A stretch of DNA of 64,000 bases from Acanthochlamys bracteata. Lineage: Eukaryota > Streptophyta > Magnoliopsida > Pandanales > Velloziaceae. The notes under the pieces are model-generated. The model was not told the DNA's origin, ran no database searches, and was given only the letters and a program-made list of their open reading frames with translations. This document shows, one piece after another, positions 1 to 13,000 of this stretch. Made by a program: the position numbers and the translations under genes. Every line of letters begins with the position of its first letter. The stretch's first letter is position 1. Where the stretch lies: positions 3,100,001 to 3,164,000 of the forward strand of contig CM034140.1 of NCBI GenBank assembly GCA_019914995.1. The letters are read 5' to 3'.

Positions 1-778
1 AGAAGATGTCTTGTTTCTCTCCAGCAAAATCCTATTGTAATGTGAAAAGAGAATCTGGTTCAATTGCAGGCAACTCGATGCATTACTGGAATTTGAAAAC
101 TTTAAACAAAGAGGGATTAAAGAAACATACACCACAATTCCACGCAGCAAGGCACATTCTTTACTTGCTACCTAAGTGCTGCCTTGAAAAAGACGGCTTT
201 TAACTCAGTACTAAAAGAAACGTTTTCCCTTAACTTGTGAAGAACTGGCACGCTGTTACATACATATGAAGTACTGGAAGGATCTTTCTTTCACAAATGG
301 GAAAAATATACTTATCACATCACATACATCAACAGTTTGTAAGATCTTTTAATTTGAGACAAGAAACCTCTGACATTCTTTGACAGGTGTGGTTCTACTT
401 CTTTTAACAATGTTTAATGGAAAACCTATGATCGAAACAAGAACTTCTTACCTTCAGTTACAGTAAGGAGTTGGAACCCAAAAAAGCTAACGTTATAACT
501 CCCGAAGCATATTGACAAATAAGTTTTTATTAGTAAACATTTCTACAAACAGGTTACATCCATGAAACAAAGACCAGTTTTTTCTTCTTTTAATTCCCAA
601 AATGCAAAACATACTATTACTCATAATCATATAACAGACTATTATCTCAATCATAAAATCTTCACAACCTAATTATATACCAAAATGTAAGCATGAAAAT
701 CATTAAAAACGGTTTCGAAAAAGAACCACATTCATCTAGGAAAAGAAATTAATGGAATCTCAATAGTTACCAACTGAC
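1..778. other. Probable PP2C intron sequence
   Basis: Lies downstream of the PP2C first exon on the minus strand. I find no stretch resembling the DGHG-containing second exon, so this is best read as the start of a long first intron. A short plus-strand open frame at 6-203 has no recognisable content. Confidence 0.4.
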
Positions 779-1009
779 CTCCCAAAGAGTCATGGCATCC
801 TGGTTGACACCCTTCCACCCTTGCTGTGTGTACATAGAAGCAAAGCTGCACGATCCACGGAGCCTGACTCGTGCTCCACCCTCACCAACGCGCACGCTGC
901 CATCTTCTTCCAATCCAAACAATGCACGTCCTTTCTCATCGTCCTCAGCTTCTTCTCTTTGCCGGAGTCCATGACGACCCCTTGCAGCTTTACTACAACA
1001 CCCTCCCAT
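779..1009 (-). CDS. Protein phosphatase 2C family protein, first exon only (gene runs off the left edge)
   Basis: The first exon encodes about 77 residues starting MGGCCSK, an N-myristoylation plus cysteine-palmitoylation signal that would tether the protein to membranes. It then carries ARVRLRG and the start of the PP2C fold, SMYTQQGWKGVNQDAM, followed by LWE. This is the opening of the metal-dependent Ser/Thr phosphatase domain in plant clade-E PP2Cs; the DGH metal-binding motif would come in the next exon and is not in the window. The ATG at 1009-1007 was chosen over an in-frame one at 1108 because MGGC is the family's usual start. The donor is probably GTCAGT right after the GAG codon ending at 779; a GTAACT nine bases further is an alternative. 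The start resembles what I recall of Arabidopsis PP2C 65 (At5g01700). Family assignment is firm, the exact exon end less so. Confidence 0.8.
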
Positions 1010-2016
1010 AACAAAGGAAGAAAGCAAAAATAAAAATAAAAATAAACGAGAAGCAATTGAGTTTAATGAATAAATGAAGAGGGAGCGTTGGACAATAAAC
1101 GGGAGCATTGACTAACTCATCGCCATCACCATTGTATTAAATTCACCAACGTCTCTGCCCCAGCACAGTGCATCAACGTGAAGAACGAAACTAAAAAACA
1201 AAATAAAATTTGTGCTTGTTAAGAAGTTTCTTTCCTTTTGTCTTTCATTTGCTTTGTGTGAATATAAAGAAGAAGGGCCGGAAATATGGAACGGTTTTCT
1301 CTGTTGAAGGGAAAAGAAATTAAATAACCTGAGCTACTTACAAACGTAACAGCTTATATATAAACAAATTTGAAAAATAGAGTTTCTCTCTTTATTTTTA
1401 CATTAGAAATAACAATAATATGAAAGATGTATTTGCAAAGTATCGTTTTCGCAACAGATAATATTTTCAATGAGTTCACCTTCCTCACTAAATCAAACTG
1501 CTTTGGATCTTTGGGGCTTAAGGCACGAGGTTGGTGTTACTGTATTGAATCTGGGCAACACAAAAATTAGCATCAGATTACAAAGAAGGTTACGAGGAAA
1601 GTACTTTTAAAATAAAATAATTTTAAATAAAAAATATATTTTTTTAAATAAATTTTATTTTTTAATCTAAAATATAATAAAATAAATAATAAAAAGATTT
1701 ACGTGAATTTTTTTATATTTTTTTAAATTTTAAATAAATTCTCTAAAAATTTATAAAAAATATATTATTAAAAATTTCGTTTTTGAAATAGAATGTCAAA
1801 AGTCTTCTTAAATCAGTCATATTAATTAATAATGGAACCAATTTTACTAAAACATTATTTTCAGTTTACTTCTGCTATACAAAGTATATAAAAATCACTT
1901 CCGATTTTTTTTAAATATTAAAAAATTAAATTTATTTCTAACACTATTATTTAAAATAATTTATTTTTTAATAACTTAATTTTAGCTTAAAATGTCACAC
2001 CCTTGTTGTTCTTCTA
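1010..2016. other. PP2C upstream region and AT-rich spacer
   Basis: Holds the 5' untranslated and promoter region of the PP2C gene (minus strand, about 1010-1350) and then very AT-rich DNA with no coding signal. Part of 1600-1800 looks like the inside of a short inverted-repeat element, but its ends are not clear. Confidence 0.35.
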
Positions 2017-2803
2017 ATCATTATTGTCAGAACCGAACCGAATATCAAATCAAAAAAATTATTTGGGTCACGATTTTTTAATTAACCTGCCGAATCAACC
2101 GATTGAACCGTCGGATCAATAATATTAAATTAATGTTAATCAATAATAATAACAACCACAGTAAAAAACTTACTGTCATTATGGTACTAGCAATAATAAT
2201 AACAGTAACAATCACAATAAAAAATTAAAATATTTTATTATGGCATTACTATTAATAACAACAGCAATAATAATGACAGTAAAAATTAAAGTATTGCTAT
2301 CATGGCATTACCACCACAACAACAATAATAACAACAAAAATTTATAATAAAAAATATTTAAATAAATTAGGAGATTAGAAAAAAATAAAATTATAAACTA
2401 AATAAATCATAAAAAAATATAATCAACTTTTTTATGTATACATATTTGAATCTGAATATTTTACAATATAAAATTTTAAAAATCACTAATAATTAATATT
2501 TATAAATAAAATATAATCAATTATATTTTTACCTTATCGCATCCAAATATAAAATCTAAATTATATATTATTTTTCAACATAAGATTACTAATAATTAAT
2601 TTTGTGTTAAATATATCATCAATTTAAATTTTTTAATTAATTTTTTAAATTTTATTCAAACCGATTTGATCCGGACGGACGGGTCGATCGAATTAAAACG
2701 GATCAAAGTGGGTCAAAATAGATCAATTGCATATATAATTTTTTTACAAATTCGGATCGATTTATCGTCTGAATCAACGATTTCTGAATCGATCTGATAA
2801 TGA
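2017..2803 (+). mobile_element. Non-autonomous TIR transposon, copy 1 (787 bp)
   Basis: Begins ATCATTATTGTCAG and ends CTGATAATGA; the ends form an imperfect terminal inverted repeat. It is flanked by TTCTTCTA (2009-2016) and TACTTTTA (2804-2811), a decayed 8-bp target duplication matching at 6 of 8 positions. The interior is AT-rich with (AAT/AAC)n-like trinucleotide stretches and repeated GATCGAT/GGATC motifs near the ends. A clearly related copy lies inverted at 30495-31319. There is no transposase. The 8-bp duplication points to the hAT superfamily, which is inference. Confidence 0.65.
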
Positions 2804-5464
2804 TACTTTTAACCCTTGCGTTGCACAAGTTCAAAGCCATAAAGACAAATGCAAGGAATTGCTAAAAGACAGATATCTGAAATAACTTTGTCATAGTACT
2901 CGTGTTCTCTTTCGGCAAAACTCAATACTTGCGATTAATCAGAATCCATATACTTTCCAAGAACAGAATGAAACAGCGATTAGGTACCACACAACGAAAG
3001 GCACACGACCCGACTACGATTCAGCAAAGCAAAATCAACAAAAATCTCTCGAAGGTGCAAAACCAAACTACTAATCCTGTACCATATGCTGAAATGGTTT
3101 GATATAGAATAGAAGAGCAATTAGCTGTTTCCCATTTTTCAAAAAATAACTTTTTAAATTCGTCTTAATTGCGCCGGTGAGAGCCATCTACCGTGTGGTC
3201 TGACATAAATGCTCAACTCAGGAAGTAGTTGGTACTCGGATAAAACAGCAAAATAATAGTGGATAGATGCAGACAGAGCCAGGACAAAGTCGTTAAGGTC
3301 CAGGGACAGCACTATGGGTGTGTTTTTCTTTCATCTAAAGTTATATTTCAAATACCCGTAATTAAATTTTATAAAAATAAAAATTAGAAAGTAGAATATT
3401 TTAAAAAATAAAATAAAAATAAAGTTTAATATTTGTATTTTAATAAGTTTTGAAAATATATTAAAAATTAAAAAATATAATTGTATTAAAAATGTGTAAA
3501 TAAAAATATTAAAATTAAAATTTCATATATGAAAGTAGAGTTTTGAATTTTTTTTATAATTAAAACATATAAACTATTTAGAACTCAAAATTTGACAAAA
3601 AAAAATAAAATTACGAGCGTTTGAAATACGTCCTAAGAGTGACTTTTTTTCAAATAAAAATCACTTTTCAAGAACTTTTTGTAATAATTTGCTTTGTAAC
3701 TCACTCTTATAAAAATCACTTCTTAGAAAGTCGCTTTCTGTAACAACAACTCACCAACATATGTCGCACTTTTACCTTCATGAGATATTAAAGAGCTCTT
3801 AATTATTAATAAATACACTTCAACAATAGAGTTAGGAGAATTTCAAAATAAATCAAACATTTCCCTTCATAATTGTGTATATTCGTTTTAACATGCAACT
3901 TCTGCTGAACTAAGAGTTTGTATAAAAGATGAAAAATGTATTTCATTTGACCACGATACTTGATTAACATTAAGGGTTAGAACTAGAAGATATTACAGTT
4001 TCAGGCTATTGGCAACTTGGCATGCTGCAGAAGTCTCAATCAGCTTCATCCTCTAATGAGATAGTAACAAAAATGCATTTCAATATAAACGAACCAACAG
4101 CTCACAAATTTAGACCGTTTTCTATAAAATAAGAGCACCATCCACGAACTGCTATATGAAATCTGCTCTAAGATGGGGCTAATTGGCGGTGAAGTTTTCA
4201 AATGGTGGAAACACAACATCCTCAAATTCAGGTTTAATTCAGTATTTCTGAAATTAATCAAAAAACAACGGTCTCAATTTAGATAAGATTGTTGGACCAG
4301 TTCTTTATTTATTGAATAATTTTAATTAATATGCATGCAAACATTCAACCAGAAATTCTTAAATTGTCATATGACAGTATACTACGGACTGCAAAAGAAG
4401 TTGCACACATTTAGGTAAGAAAACAAAAGAGAAAAGGAAAAATGTTCCTTAAATAGTCAAGGAAGATCTATACCTGAGACCTCTACCATCCAGTCCAATA
4501 ATACAGGACTTAGAGCAAACACAGGAGTCTCACCCAACAACGAATTCAGTAGAAGAGCTCACAAAGTGCTGGTAAGATCACATAGGTATTGACTACAACC
4601 CGTGCTTAAAGCTGCATATTACTAAGTATTTATATAAGATGAGAAAGGCTAGACATCCAAATACAAGTACAAATCCAGAATAAAACATCATTGTGAAGCT
4701 TCGTTGTATGGAAACTCCTATATATAGACTAGAGATCATCTAGAATTCGCATTGAATACAACCTGCCCAAAGACATACTAGTTAACCAAATAAACGCGCT
4801 TCTTATATCCATAACTAGTACCAACATCAAAACATTTATACAATCACATGGTATAATGGAACACTACCTCAAGATAAAGCAGACTAGCTAGATATCATAA
4901 TGTCATGAGCAGCTTTTCCCCTTGCAGCTGCAAAGTCCTTTTGCTAAATCTACTATCAACTGTTTCCTTGGAGTCTGACTCTCTAAATTATCTTGCAACA
5001 AGTAATATTCTAGTTACCTCTTTCACTGTTATATTCTTCTCCTAAGGAATTACACTAAGGTAGAAAATGAAAACAAAGATACATGTACTCTATATCTGCA
5101 CCTTGAATATGTATATATATGATACTTATCCATCTTCAGTTGGATTGCACACCAAATGCATGAGAGATATCTCTGTCATGTGTATCTCTTTATATGGGTG
5201 TTTGTATATGCCTCCAAATGTGTCCAGACACTTCTAAGTTTTACTTAATGATAATATGCACCATGCACCCTACATTGCACTTGGAAGTTACTATTACTAG
5301 CCCTATACATGAAGCCAGAAAATACTTAAATTTCCCAAGCAACAAATTTTAATGGCATTGTGAACTAAATCAACTTGAAAGAATAGCTATATACAATCTT
5401 CAAATAAAATAAATCAAACAATGAACTAACACTGCACAGGGTGTAAAGTGCAACCTATGCAGCA
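2804..5464. other. AT-rich intergenic region
   Basis: No gene recognised. About 3315-3640 looks like a short inverted-repeat element, with a run of GGTGTGTTTTTCTTTC-type sequence at one side facing TTTGAAATACGTCC at the other. The remainder is unique-looking AT-rich DNA with only short open frames. Confidence 0.3.
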
Positions 5465-6260
5465 GAATACCTGTCATCACCATTGATGAATAAGAACTCT
5501 GCTTTTCCTAAGGGAATGGAAAAGTTCCAAACACAGGCTAAGTATGTTGATACTTTTGGTGTTCGCTCTTCTGGCAGCATCTCTGCCAACAGTTATGATT
5601 GGCACGCCAACAACAGCTCATCAATTAAGCAAATTGCTCGACTTGAACAGTTCTGTCATTAGTGCTTTTTAATCACTAAGCAAAATCATACCCATGAATC
5701 TTCTGCACACTATCTGATAACTTCTTCCCATTTTGCAAAGGACTCACTAGTCTAGTCCTCCCCATTCCCTGGTCACTTTCCTCATTGGTCAGCTCCAAAT
5801 CATGATTAACCTCAAATATAAGCGTCTCATTTCCCACCCATGTAGCAAAAGGCACTAAAGTCACTCCTTTCTTGGATGCATACTCCGACGGAGCAGCCTG
5901 GTCAGCTAAATAGCATATATCTCAAATGTCCGTTTCTGCTTCGGAAACTGCTTCTTAAGCCAGCTTCAATGCTCGATCCATAGCTCCGATTACCAACATC
6001 AACATACGCGTTCCTCCTCTTAAAGCTTATATCAACCAACGAGGGAAGATACATAACATTCTTCAAATTATTCTTCTATGTAATCCATGGCTTCAACGGT
6101 TCCTCTTTAATCAAGGCTTAGCATGAGAATTCACCAGCTTCAACTTATGCTCTGGAATTGAAGATTGAGCAGAACCAGAAACCCTCTTCAACTCCCTATC
6201 TCTATACCAAAGAATCAAACTACCTTCTTCTTTCTGTAACACGACTTCCCGAACCTTTCT
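5465..6260 (-). pseudogene. Decayed methyltransferase-like (At5g01710-type) pseudogene
   Basis: Read on the minus strand from about 6254 down, broken frames spell a coherent protein: VREVVLQKEEGSLILWYRDR, then IPEHKLKLVNSHAKP and a stop, then NVMYLPSLVDISFKRR with YVDVGNRSYGSSIE. Next come KKGVTLVPFATWVGNETL with EVNHD, and KIHGYDFA followed by a stop. After a frame change, WQRCCQKSEHQKYQ and a degraded tail follow. This matches the plant SAM-dependent methyltransferase-superfamily proteins I remember around Arabidopsis At5g01710, which have YVDVGARSYGSSI, a WVRNETLFFE-like block, GFDFADWLK and a WQRCCP block. At least three in-frame stops and several frameshifts are visible, so it cannot encode a working protein. 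No introns interrupt the matching blocks, but I recall the parent family as intronless, so retrotransposition need not be invoked. Its place between PP2C and the F-box/LRR gene fits the syntenic order. Confidence 0.7.
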
Positions 6261-6502
6261 TAACGAATTTTATTAATCCATTCAGATGACCGTAATGAAT
6301 CAAATGACTACAAGAAAACAAATGAAGAGCGGTATTTATTCAATTATTGCATGCTTGGATTGATTACGTCAACTAGCGGAGGTGTGCTCACCGCCAGCGA
6401 GAAGAGTATGATGGTAAATACGTGGTCAGGCGAAGGGCAAAGTTGAAACTCGCCTCCGCAGAAGAAGAAGGATACTACAATTATTTGAATGGGCTTTTCC
6501 AT

Positions 6503-6522
6503 GGCCCATGGCCCATATAAAA
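6503..6522 (+). promoter_or_regulatory. Tandem GGCCCAT (site II-like) elements overlapping a TATA box
   Basis: Two back-to-back GGCCCAT heptamers (6503-6509 and 6510-6516) run directly into ATATAAAA (6515-6522); a further ATGGGC sits at 6489-6494. TGGGCC-type site II elements bind TCP factors in plants. The TATA is about 150 bp upstream of the CASP-like start codon, giving a 5' leader of roughly 120 nt. Confidence 0.55.
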
Positions 6523-6674
6523 CGGCCATACCAGGTTGTAGCGCGTTGCCTAAAATAACCAACGGACTTCTTTCAAAGGAACAAAAATAGCAACAGTGTT
6601 GGATTTCATTTAGCAACAGTCTCTCCACGTACGTACACGTCAAACAACTCGTCGACGTCCCTCACCGCCAGAGA

Positions 6675-7498
6675 ATGGACGCTGTCTCCGTCGGTGAGAA
6701 GCCATTGCAAACATCAGCTGATGAGGTGATGAAGCCAGCACCGAGGGAAGAAGCGGCAGCTGATGGTGATGTGGAGAATCCTCCGGTGACCGCGTCGACG
6801 ACGAACTTCACAGTTACGTCGGTGGTGAGAAGGTGGGAGAGGGAGGATTTGCTCATGAAAACCATGATGGTATTGAGGGCGGCCACATGTTTCTTCTCGT
6901 TCTTCTCGCTCGTTGTTATGGCGACCAACAAGCACGGTGACTGGAAGGACTACGACAAGTACCAAGAGTACAGGTGATGAAAAAGAAAATCACTTAATTT
7001 CCCTGCATGAATTCACAAGAAAAAACTAACTATAATTTGGCGTGGCTTGTAGGTATTGTTTGGCTGTAGGAATTCTAGCATTCTTGTATACAATGGGGCA
7101 GGTGGGACGGCAGGTTCACCGGATCAATACCGGTAAGGATTCGATTGCTAGAGAAGCAGCAGGATTTGTTATAGACTTTACCGGAGATCAGGTATATTCC
7201 GACGAATTCATTTGCTGTTCTAACTTGGGAAAAATTTCATGCCAAGCTTTAATTTACATGCATTTATACAGAGGCTTATATATGTACGTATTTCGTTCTT
7301 CTGTAGATCTTGGCATACTTGCTTATATCAGCATTATCAGCAGCGATACCGATTACAAACCGAATGCGAGAAGGAGCAGATAACATGTTCACAGACGCGA
7401 GTTCAACAGCAATCAGCATGGCCTTCTTTGCATTTGTAGCACTTGCTCTATCTTCTCTAGTTTCTGGATTTAAACTTGCCCACAGAACCTATATCTAA
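6675..7498 (+). CDS. CASPL4B: CASP-like protein, 4B group, three exons
   Basis: Exons 6675-6973, 7053-7191 and 7307-7498 give 209 residues. Plant CASP-like proteins are four-helix membrane proteins of the MARVEL-related CASP family, able to form membrane scaffolds; their best-known members organise Casparian strips. A soluble acidic N-terminus (1-60) is followed by helices at about 64-84, 101-120, 147-163 and 181-202. The family block MATNKHGDWKDYDKYQEYRY lies after helix 1. A TNRMREGADNMFTD loop follows helix 3, and the protein ends HRTYI, both typical of the 4B subgroup. Introns are phase 2 (AG|G) and phase 0. Length matches the family (about 200 residues). The start codon follows a TATA box and site II elements. 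The specific role of 4B members is not well known. Confidence 0.9.
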
Positions 7499-10084
7499 AT
7501 CTATTTAATTTCTATACAGGAGTCTAATGTTGCCCTTTCTTTCTTGTTCAATTTGTCTATTATGTGGATATTTAGAAGTACTTTTAAATAATTTTTTAAT
7601 AAAATTTTTATAATTTATTATAATTTTTTTAATTTTAAAATATGAAAAATTTATTTTTATAAGATCTTATTAAATTTTAGATAAAAATAGAATTTATTTT
7701 TTAAAAATTTTAATATTTTTTGTTAAAAAATATTATTTATAAGCATTCTAAAATATGCACATAAACTATATTTGACATTGCTTTTTTAGAATGGCATTTG
7801 AACTTTTTAAGTTCAAAAAATCATACGCAATGCCATAAATTTTTTGAAGCATAAAAACTTATGAGTAAATTATAAGTAATATTATATGTATAAGCTCTTA
7901 TTTTTAAAGAGACATCAAAATTTTACAAAAATTTTAATTCAGTATCTCAAACATGAGTGTATCAGTCAATTTTTTCCTCGAGTGAACATTCGTCGTTGTT
8001 TATTCCATCACTAAAACCTCAAAAATTTTACAATTAATTAATTTCCTTGTAATGAAAAGGAATACCAGATTCCGGAAATGATATATAACTAGTTTGACAC
8101 CAACGGGAATTTTCTTAATTTAATTAACTTAATGAGCTAGAATTTTTAAACAACAAAAGAATCTTAAACTCAAATAATTACTTAATTACTGTTCAAATTT
8201 TCCTCTTCTAAAAAACAACAGTAGTTGCTTAAAATATATGAAAGAATCTGATAGTGTTATATTAGAAAGAAATTGCAAACTCAAGGATAGAATGTGATAA
8301 TGAGAGAGATAGAAACCTAACGCTATCAGCTGATTGAAAAGATTTTACCTTTTACTTTATGACTTAAATTCAAAAGGATTGCAAATTGCAAAAAATAATC
8401 ATAAAACTATGCATGATCGTGCAAAACAAATGCTACACATGTGTTTGATGACAAAGGTGTTGTTGGTATTACTTTTCATTCATTTTCTTATTTTAATTTA
8501 TATTTTAATAAATTTTATAATATCTTTTTATTTTAAAAATATAAAAATTTTATTATTATTATTTTAAAAAAATATTTTTAAATATTTCTAATATAGAAAT
8601 ATTTATTTTAAAAGTATTCCGATCGATCAGATGAAACATAATGAATACTTACCGTAGAAGGTAGTAGCCTAGGAGATGAGTTTATGAAAAGCTCTGATGG
8701 GCTAAAGACCATCTGAGAAGGCAAAGTAGGAAGAAGAACGGGAGAGAAGGCATAACACTTGAACTTGTTTTGACGTCTCTAAGATCTCTACCGAAGGATC
8801 CATGACCCACAAAAAAAAAAGAAAATTACAACAAACGAAAACAAAATTTTGAATCAGCAATACAATGCTTTTTGGTCACCAAAGAAATCTTCGTCTCTAA
8901 GAGAGTAGAAGTTTGAACTTTGAAGAGAAATTTAAGAAAGGATTTGATGACCAAAGAAAAGAAGATCGAAGTGGTGAATGCTTTTTGGTGGCGTGTTATT
9001 TGGAGCAGTAGAATGTATGCAGCGATAGCTCGTCTTAATAAGTTTGTAAAAAGAGAAGGAAGGAGGAAGATTATGAAGAACCGTGGAGAATGGACGGGAA
9101 GGAAAGGTAAGAGCTTGCGGTTTGAAATTTTGAAAAAAATATGTTCGGCCTTACGTAGCCGCCCAGGACGTGAACTAGTTCAAACAAATCGTTTATAATA
9201 CAATTAGAGTTCAGTACTGATATTTTACTTGAACCAAATTACCTTGTAGAAACGCAATACCGCCAACACAATTACAGATCTTTCCAGATAAGACAAAGTT
9301 ACATAAGCTTGCAATACAGATCGTAGAATAATGACCTAAACTCATCTCAGGAGAGATATCGTAGTTCGATTCTAAGTTTTGTTTGTTCAACACCAAAGGG
9401 AACAATAACCGGCATATTTACCCTCTTCAAACCTGTAAAAATCAATGATTGCACAGAATTCCTGTAACATGTATATATACAGGTTTCATTCCATACATTT
9501 TTACGGAAAAAGTATACAATCGACAATAGAACACGGCGCAATTTCATTTTTCATGATGCTGAAATGAACCCGATAGTTTCCCGTTCCTGAGTGAAACAAC
9601 TAGCCATACTTGTGCAGAAAACCCTATATCAGGCACACGGTAAATATTTAAAAGGTCTACTGTCGTTCTAGAAAAGCTCACGGCAGAAAAGCAGCTAACT
9701 TCAACCAACATACAGTGCCTTCCAACTACCATGGTACAACAACAAAACCAAGCCACTATGTCAAATAAGCAGGATTGATTGAATGGATTCTTGCAAATGG
9801 CACAAACTATCAATTGGCCTCTTCAAGTCGAGTAAAACAAAAGCCGTAAGGTATCAGATGAGGTATCACAGCCAAAATAGAAACAAGTGCTTGACGTCAG
9901 ACCTTTTCATTCTTAAGAAGCATTTCCAGATAACTTTTACCATGAAATGCATTATTGATCTTGGAAAACACTATGCAATGACTGTTTTGGTGTCTCAATG
10001 TAAAAACAGCTGCCTCTATGTGAAGATCATTCATCAGTCCATGTTAATCCATTTCCATAGGGGTAGCAATATTTTCTAGTTGTA
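7499..10084. other. Spacer with AT-rich repeat DNA and the probable F-box gene 3' UTR
   Basis: About 7570-7790 is an AT-rich stretch bounded by AGAAGTACTTTTAAATAAT and a roughly inverted ATTATTTATAAGCATTCT, probably a small MITE. 8450-8625 is similar. A plus-strand open frame at 8920-9198 lacks any recognised domain. About 9200-10084 is downstream of the F-box/LRR gene on its strand and may be its 3' untranslated region. Confidence 0.35.
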
Positions 10085-13000
10085 CTATACTACAAGTATG
10101 CCATGTGACTGTTGTTTCCATACTTCATTAGCTTCCTGCTCAACCTGCCAAGGAATCATAACAGAAAACATTATACAAAACATGCACCTGGTAGACTGAC
10201 AGAAACTCTAATATTTATCATATAGTTTTCCTGTCTAATGCCTATCTGGGACTATCAAGGATTATCAGTATATGTAGCTAAAAGTCAAGTCAAAACATGT
10301 GGAAGAGCATGTCTAAGGCTTTCTGCAACAAGGATATCTTCGCATCTCACCAATTAAGTCACAAACAATCCAGTCCACATTTAAGAATTGAGCTGCATTA
10401 GCAAATGACGTCATCTCCAAAGAAGTAGGAAGGTGCAACAGAGTGGAAAATGATATTACTAGAAAAATGAAAAAGTGCACTAAGTACCAACTTAGTGGCA
10501 TACTTCACAAGCCATATTTGAAAGACCAACAAACATAAGAAAGTAAATGATAATGAATAGCCCTTCATGCACATGCAAAATAGCAAATCTATGCACAAGT
10601 ATGGGCGTGTTTTAGTTTCTTAGAAATGAGTTTCACGGAAGTAAATTCCGCAGAAGTGGAGCTCGGTGGAAGTAGACTTCGGAGTAGTAACTGAAACACG
10701 TGAAGTGGACTTTAGAGTGGAGTTTTGGTGGAAGTGGAGTCTAGTGTAGAAGTGGAGTTCGGAACGGCAACTGAAACACGTGACGTGGTCCGAACTCACA
10801 ATATGGAGAAAGAGAGTGGACTTGGGGGAAACTAAAACATGCCCTAAATCCAGGGTTGATCTGCTTAAGTCTGTTCATATTTACATACACAACAGATATA
10901 AAAACTCACACAAATGTATATTAAAAAGTACCTTTGATGGGGAAAGAAGATTACCTGAAAAGGTTTATCTCTCCAGTGAAATATGCAACCACGAGCTTGC
11001 ATGTGGTCAATGAACTCTTGACACATTGTGGATTTAAAAGAAGAATGTAGCTTAACTTTTATCAAACTGCCACAAGCCAATAGGGCAGCAAGCAAACCAT
11101 TTGCAGACAGCCCCTTGAGATGTAAAATTGTCATGTCCTGTAGGCAGCTGACACTTGCAAGCACAAGAAGTCCCACATCTGTTACGGAACAATATGACAA
11201 ATTTATCTGGCGCAGGTTCTGGGAGAAGCGAGCGAGTGGAAGCATTGCAGTATCATCAACATTATAACATTTCTTGATATCAAGTTTAGAGAGCTGTTTG
11301 CATCCACCAGCAACAGCCAACAGACCAGTAGATAAGACGTGAAAACATCCTCGAATCTCCAAAGTATCCAACTCTGAGCATTTTGACAGAGAAAATAATG
11401 ACTGATCTGTGATCTTAGTACAATATGATAGATTAACAGTCTGCAACATAGGGCATCCAAGAGCTACAGCTGCAACACCAGCATCCGTGATTTTTACTAA
11501 CCTGGAAAAAGAGGTAGAAATGAAAATATGCCAGAGACAAAAAGGACTAAATACTTTAAGCTTGATGTGAAGTATGTAAATGCCAGCCTAATACTCTGTA
11601 TGCAGAAACATACTATGACTCCTATGAAATGTTATATGTTGGATTCTTTTAACCTATAACGAGCGTAACCAGCAAAGCATAAACCATGGTACGAGGTGCA
11701 GATTTAAGTGGTAGATATGGTATGTGGATCTGCATCTAAGGGAAAGTAAGAGTAAAGACGTAAAATCATATATGTATTTCTGAAACTAGGTAGCACATCA
11801 TCATTTATGCTTACAGTTGCAACAAAAGAGACTCACTTGTCCTGCATATTAGCTAAAGGTAACTTGTCTACAAAATATTTAGAAAGACAGAGATACCTGT
11901 ATAGATCAAGTTCTCGGAGATTTGAACATCTGGTCCCTAGATGACAAAGGCCTTCGTCACTGATATTAACACATATACCGATTTTTAAGCTGCTCAGCTT
12001 GGAGCAACTAGATATCGCCCTCAGACCTGCTTATTTACGAAGTGTGAGAATCAACCTCCAAAATCCTATGGCTAAATATTTAGTTAGTTTGCTTTACCTT
12101 CATCATCTAACTCAGTGTCTGTGAGATCCAACTCTTCCAAGAGGGGACAACGTTCTCCAATTAAAACAAAGGCCTCCTTGGAAACAAGACTACAGGATTC
12201 CATCCTTAAAGAAGTAAGTGAGGTGCATGAGCTAGTTATGCTGGTAAGGGAGACATCAGTTATCTTGCGGCAGCAGGTAACATCTAATTTCAACAAACTC
12301 TTCTGTTTGGTCGCAATGAAAGAGAGACTTTCATCTGTCACTCCTGAACACTTGCTCAAGCTGATTTCCCTCAACAACAAATTGAACGAGGCAATAGCTT
12401 TGAGTCCAGATTCTGTTATCTTACAACCATCCAATTTTAGTGATTGCAACTTTGACAAGCCCTTTAAGCTATTAGCCAGAGAATATGTAATCTGCATTAC
12501 AAAAGCATTAGAAGCAATCGTTAGAACAACAACCTTCAGAATGTTGCATATTCTTATTGTATCTAACTCTACATGAAGGAAAGCATGACTTACAGGACAG
12601 CAGTAGGCCAAGGTTAGCTGCTGTAGATTTACAGGTCCACTTTCAATGAAAGACAAACCAGCATGGCTAACATACTGGGAATTTGAAAGATTAAGTGCCT
12701 GTAGATGAATGGCTTCAATTGAGTTATCAATATAGAAGCATGAACACATTTTAGTTGAATCTATAACGGAAGCATGAACCAGAAAGAAAATGTAACTTCC
12801 AACAATCTTAAAAAATATGACTCGCAAGCCATTAGCTACAAAACATGTACAAACAGTGGAACACAAGATAAGCAAGACAACATCGTCATTTAGCTATCAC
12901 AAATTATAAAGTATATATTTCCACCCTAAATTAGCAAATTCTCCTTCCAGTATTATCTTGACCTATATGTACCTTCAAGTTCTTGCAACCCTTTCTGAGA

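Noticed and set aside
8920-9198. 92-residue basic open frame on the plus strand
   Set aside because: Starts with TTG, has no known domain, and lies beyond both neighbouring genes with no promoter signal.
12115-12576. 153-residue plus-strand open frame
   Set aside because: Antisense shadow of exon 4 of the F-box/LRR gene.
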